From NCBI RefSeq assembly GCF_002813135.1, contig NZ_PHTY01000001.1, positions 2,599,501-2,663,500 on the forward strand: a stretch of 64,000 bases of DNA. The letters run 5' to 3'. Origin of the DNA: Ulvibacter sp. MAR_2010_11 (GTDB taxonomy: Bacteria; Bacteroidota; Bacteroidia; Flavobacteriales; Flavobacteriaceae). A model generated the notes under the pieces. That model was not told where the DNA came from. It did not search any database and saw nothing but the letters and a program-made list of their open reading frames with translations. A program made the translations under genes and the position numbers. Shown here in pieces: positions 63,975 through 64,000 of the stretch (positions are counted from its first letter, which is position 1; each line of letters starts with the position of its first letter).

Positions 63975-64000
63975 TGTAAGATCTGTTTTTGAGTAAAAAA

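Noticed and set aside
1-64000. CRISPR arrays, tRNA, tmRNA, rRNA genes and transposons
   Set aside because: I looked for direct-repeat arrays, tRNA-like TTCGA arms with paired stems, and transposase motifs and found none that could be supported. The only structured RNA gene recognised is rnpB.

Overview
The window is a chromosomal stretch of a Flavobacteriaceae-like member of the Bacteroidota. The evidence is AT-rich DNA, Bacteroidota-type promoters (TAnnTTTG at -7, sometimes with TTG about 20 bases upstream), almost no Shine-Dalgarno sequences, a PorQ gene of the type IX secretion system, many Bacteroidota lipoproteins and outer-membrane barrels, and families typical of the group (head-GIN/DUF2807, DUF3822, DUF4126, DUF6252, Ppx without its C-terminal half). 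Nearly all of it is housekeeping DNA. I see no prophage, insertion sequence, CRISPR array, tRNA or rRNA gene. Names are family recognitions made by eye from translated sequence; no database search was run.

Layout. 1-3.5 kb: a truncated 7TM-HD (PgpH-type) protein, a thiolase and an NlpC/P60 peptidase. 3.5-11 kb: TPR protein and gyrA, divergent from clpC, a DksA-like protein and a small orphan protein. 11-18.9 kb: hutH, a TlpA-like lipoprotein, nnrE/nnrD, gcvT, a sugar-nucleotide reductase-like SDR, a pterin dehydratase and yebC. 18.9-23.4 kb: an acyltransferase, a KdsB-KdnB-like fusion, DUF4126 and a RecD-like helicase. 23.5-28.5 kb: a membrane-anchored unknown, DUF3822, rsmD and two paralogues of the 10.6-kb orphan, then the RNase P RNA gene on the minus strand and dnaX. 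28.6-35.3 kb: miaE, an SLC13-type permease and the tightly packed pdxH-sixA-ppk1-ppx operon (phosphohistidine phosphatase plus polyphosphate synthesis and breakdown). 35.4-39.9 kb: a membrane protein, a lipid-anchored gamma-glutamylcyclotransferase-fold protein, and pyrR-pyrB-(small protein)-rnz. 40-42.5 kb: a cluster of palindromic repeats next to rpsA. 42.6-48.5 kb: a PAP2 phosphatase, a TMEM175-type channel, cmk-porQ and lon. 48.7-51.6 kb: an ECF sigma factor operon with a putative anti-sigma factor and two exported beta-helix-like proteins. 51.7-64 kb: lipoproteins, an MFS transporter, an M48 protease, two msrB genes, lpd, aroQ, two barrel paralogues, xerD, an aldo/keto reductase and rny.

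Most notable: (1) one 609-residue protein joins a CMP-Kdo synthetase to an iron-type alcohol dehydrogenase resembling the Kdo 8-oxidase KdnB, which suggests 8-amino-Kdo lipopolysaccharide; (2) three copies of an unnamed 125-133 residue family share a core of the form nrPFxYIsDRkNdYtIdP; (3) RNase P RNA helices appear to be built from interspersed palindromes that also occur elsewhere in the window; (4) a terminator-like hairpin lies between pyrR and pyrB; (5) the sigma-factor operon is a candidate envelope-stress unit. None amounts to a proven new system. Items 1 and 2 are the best candidates.
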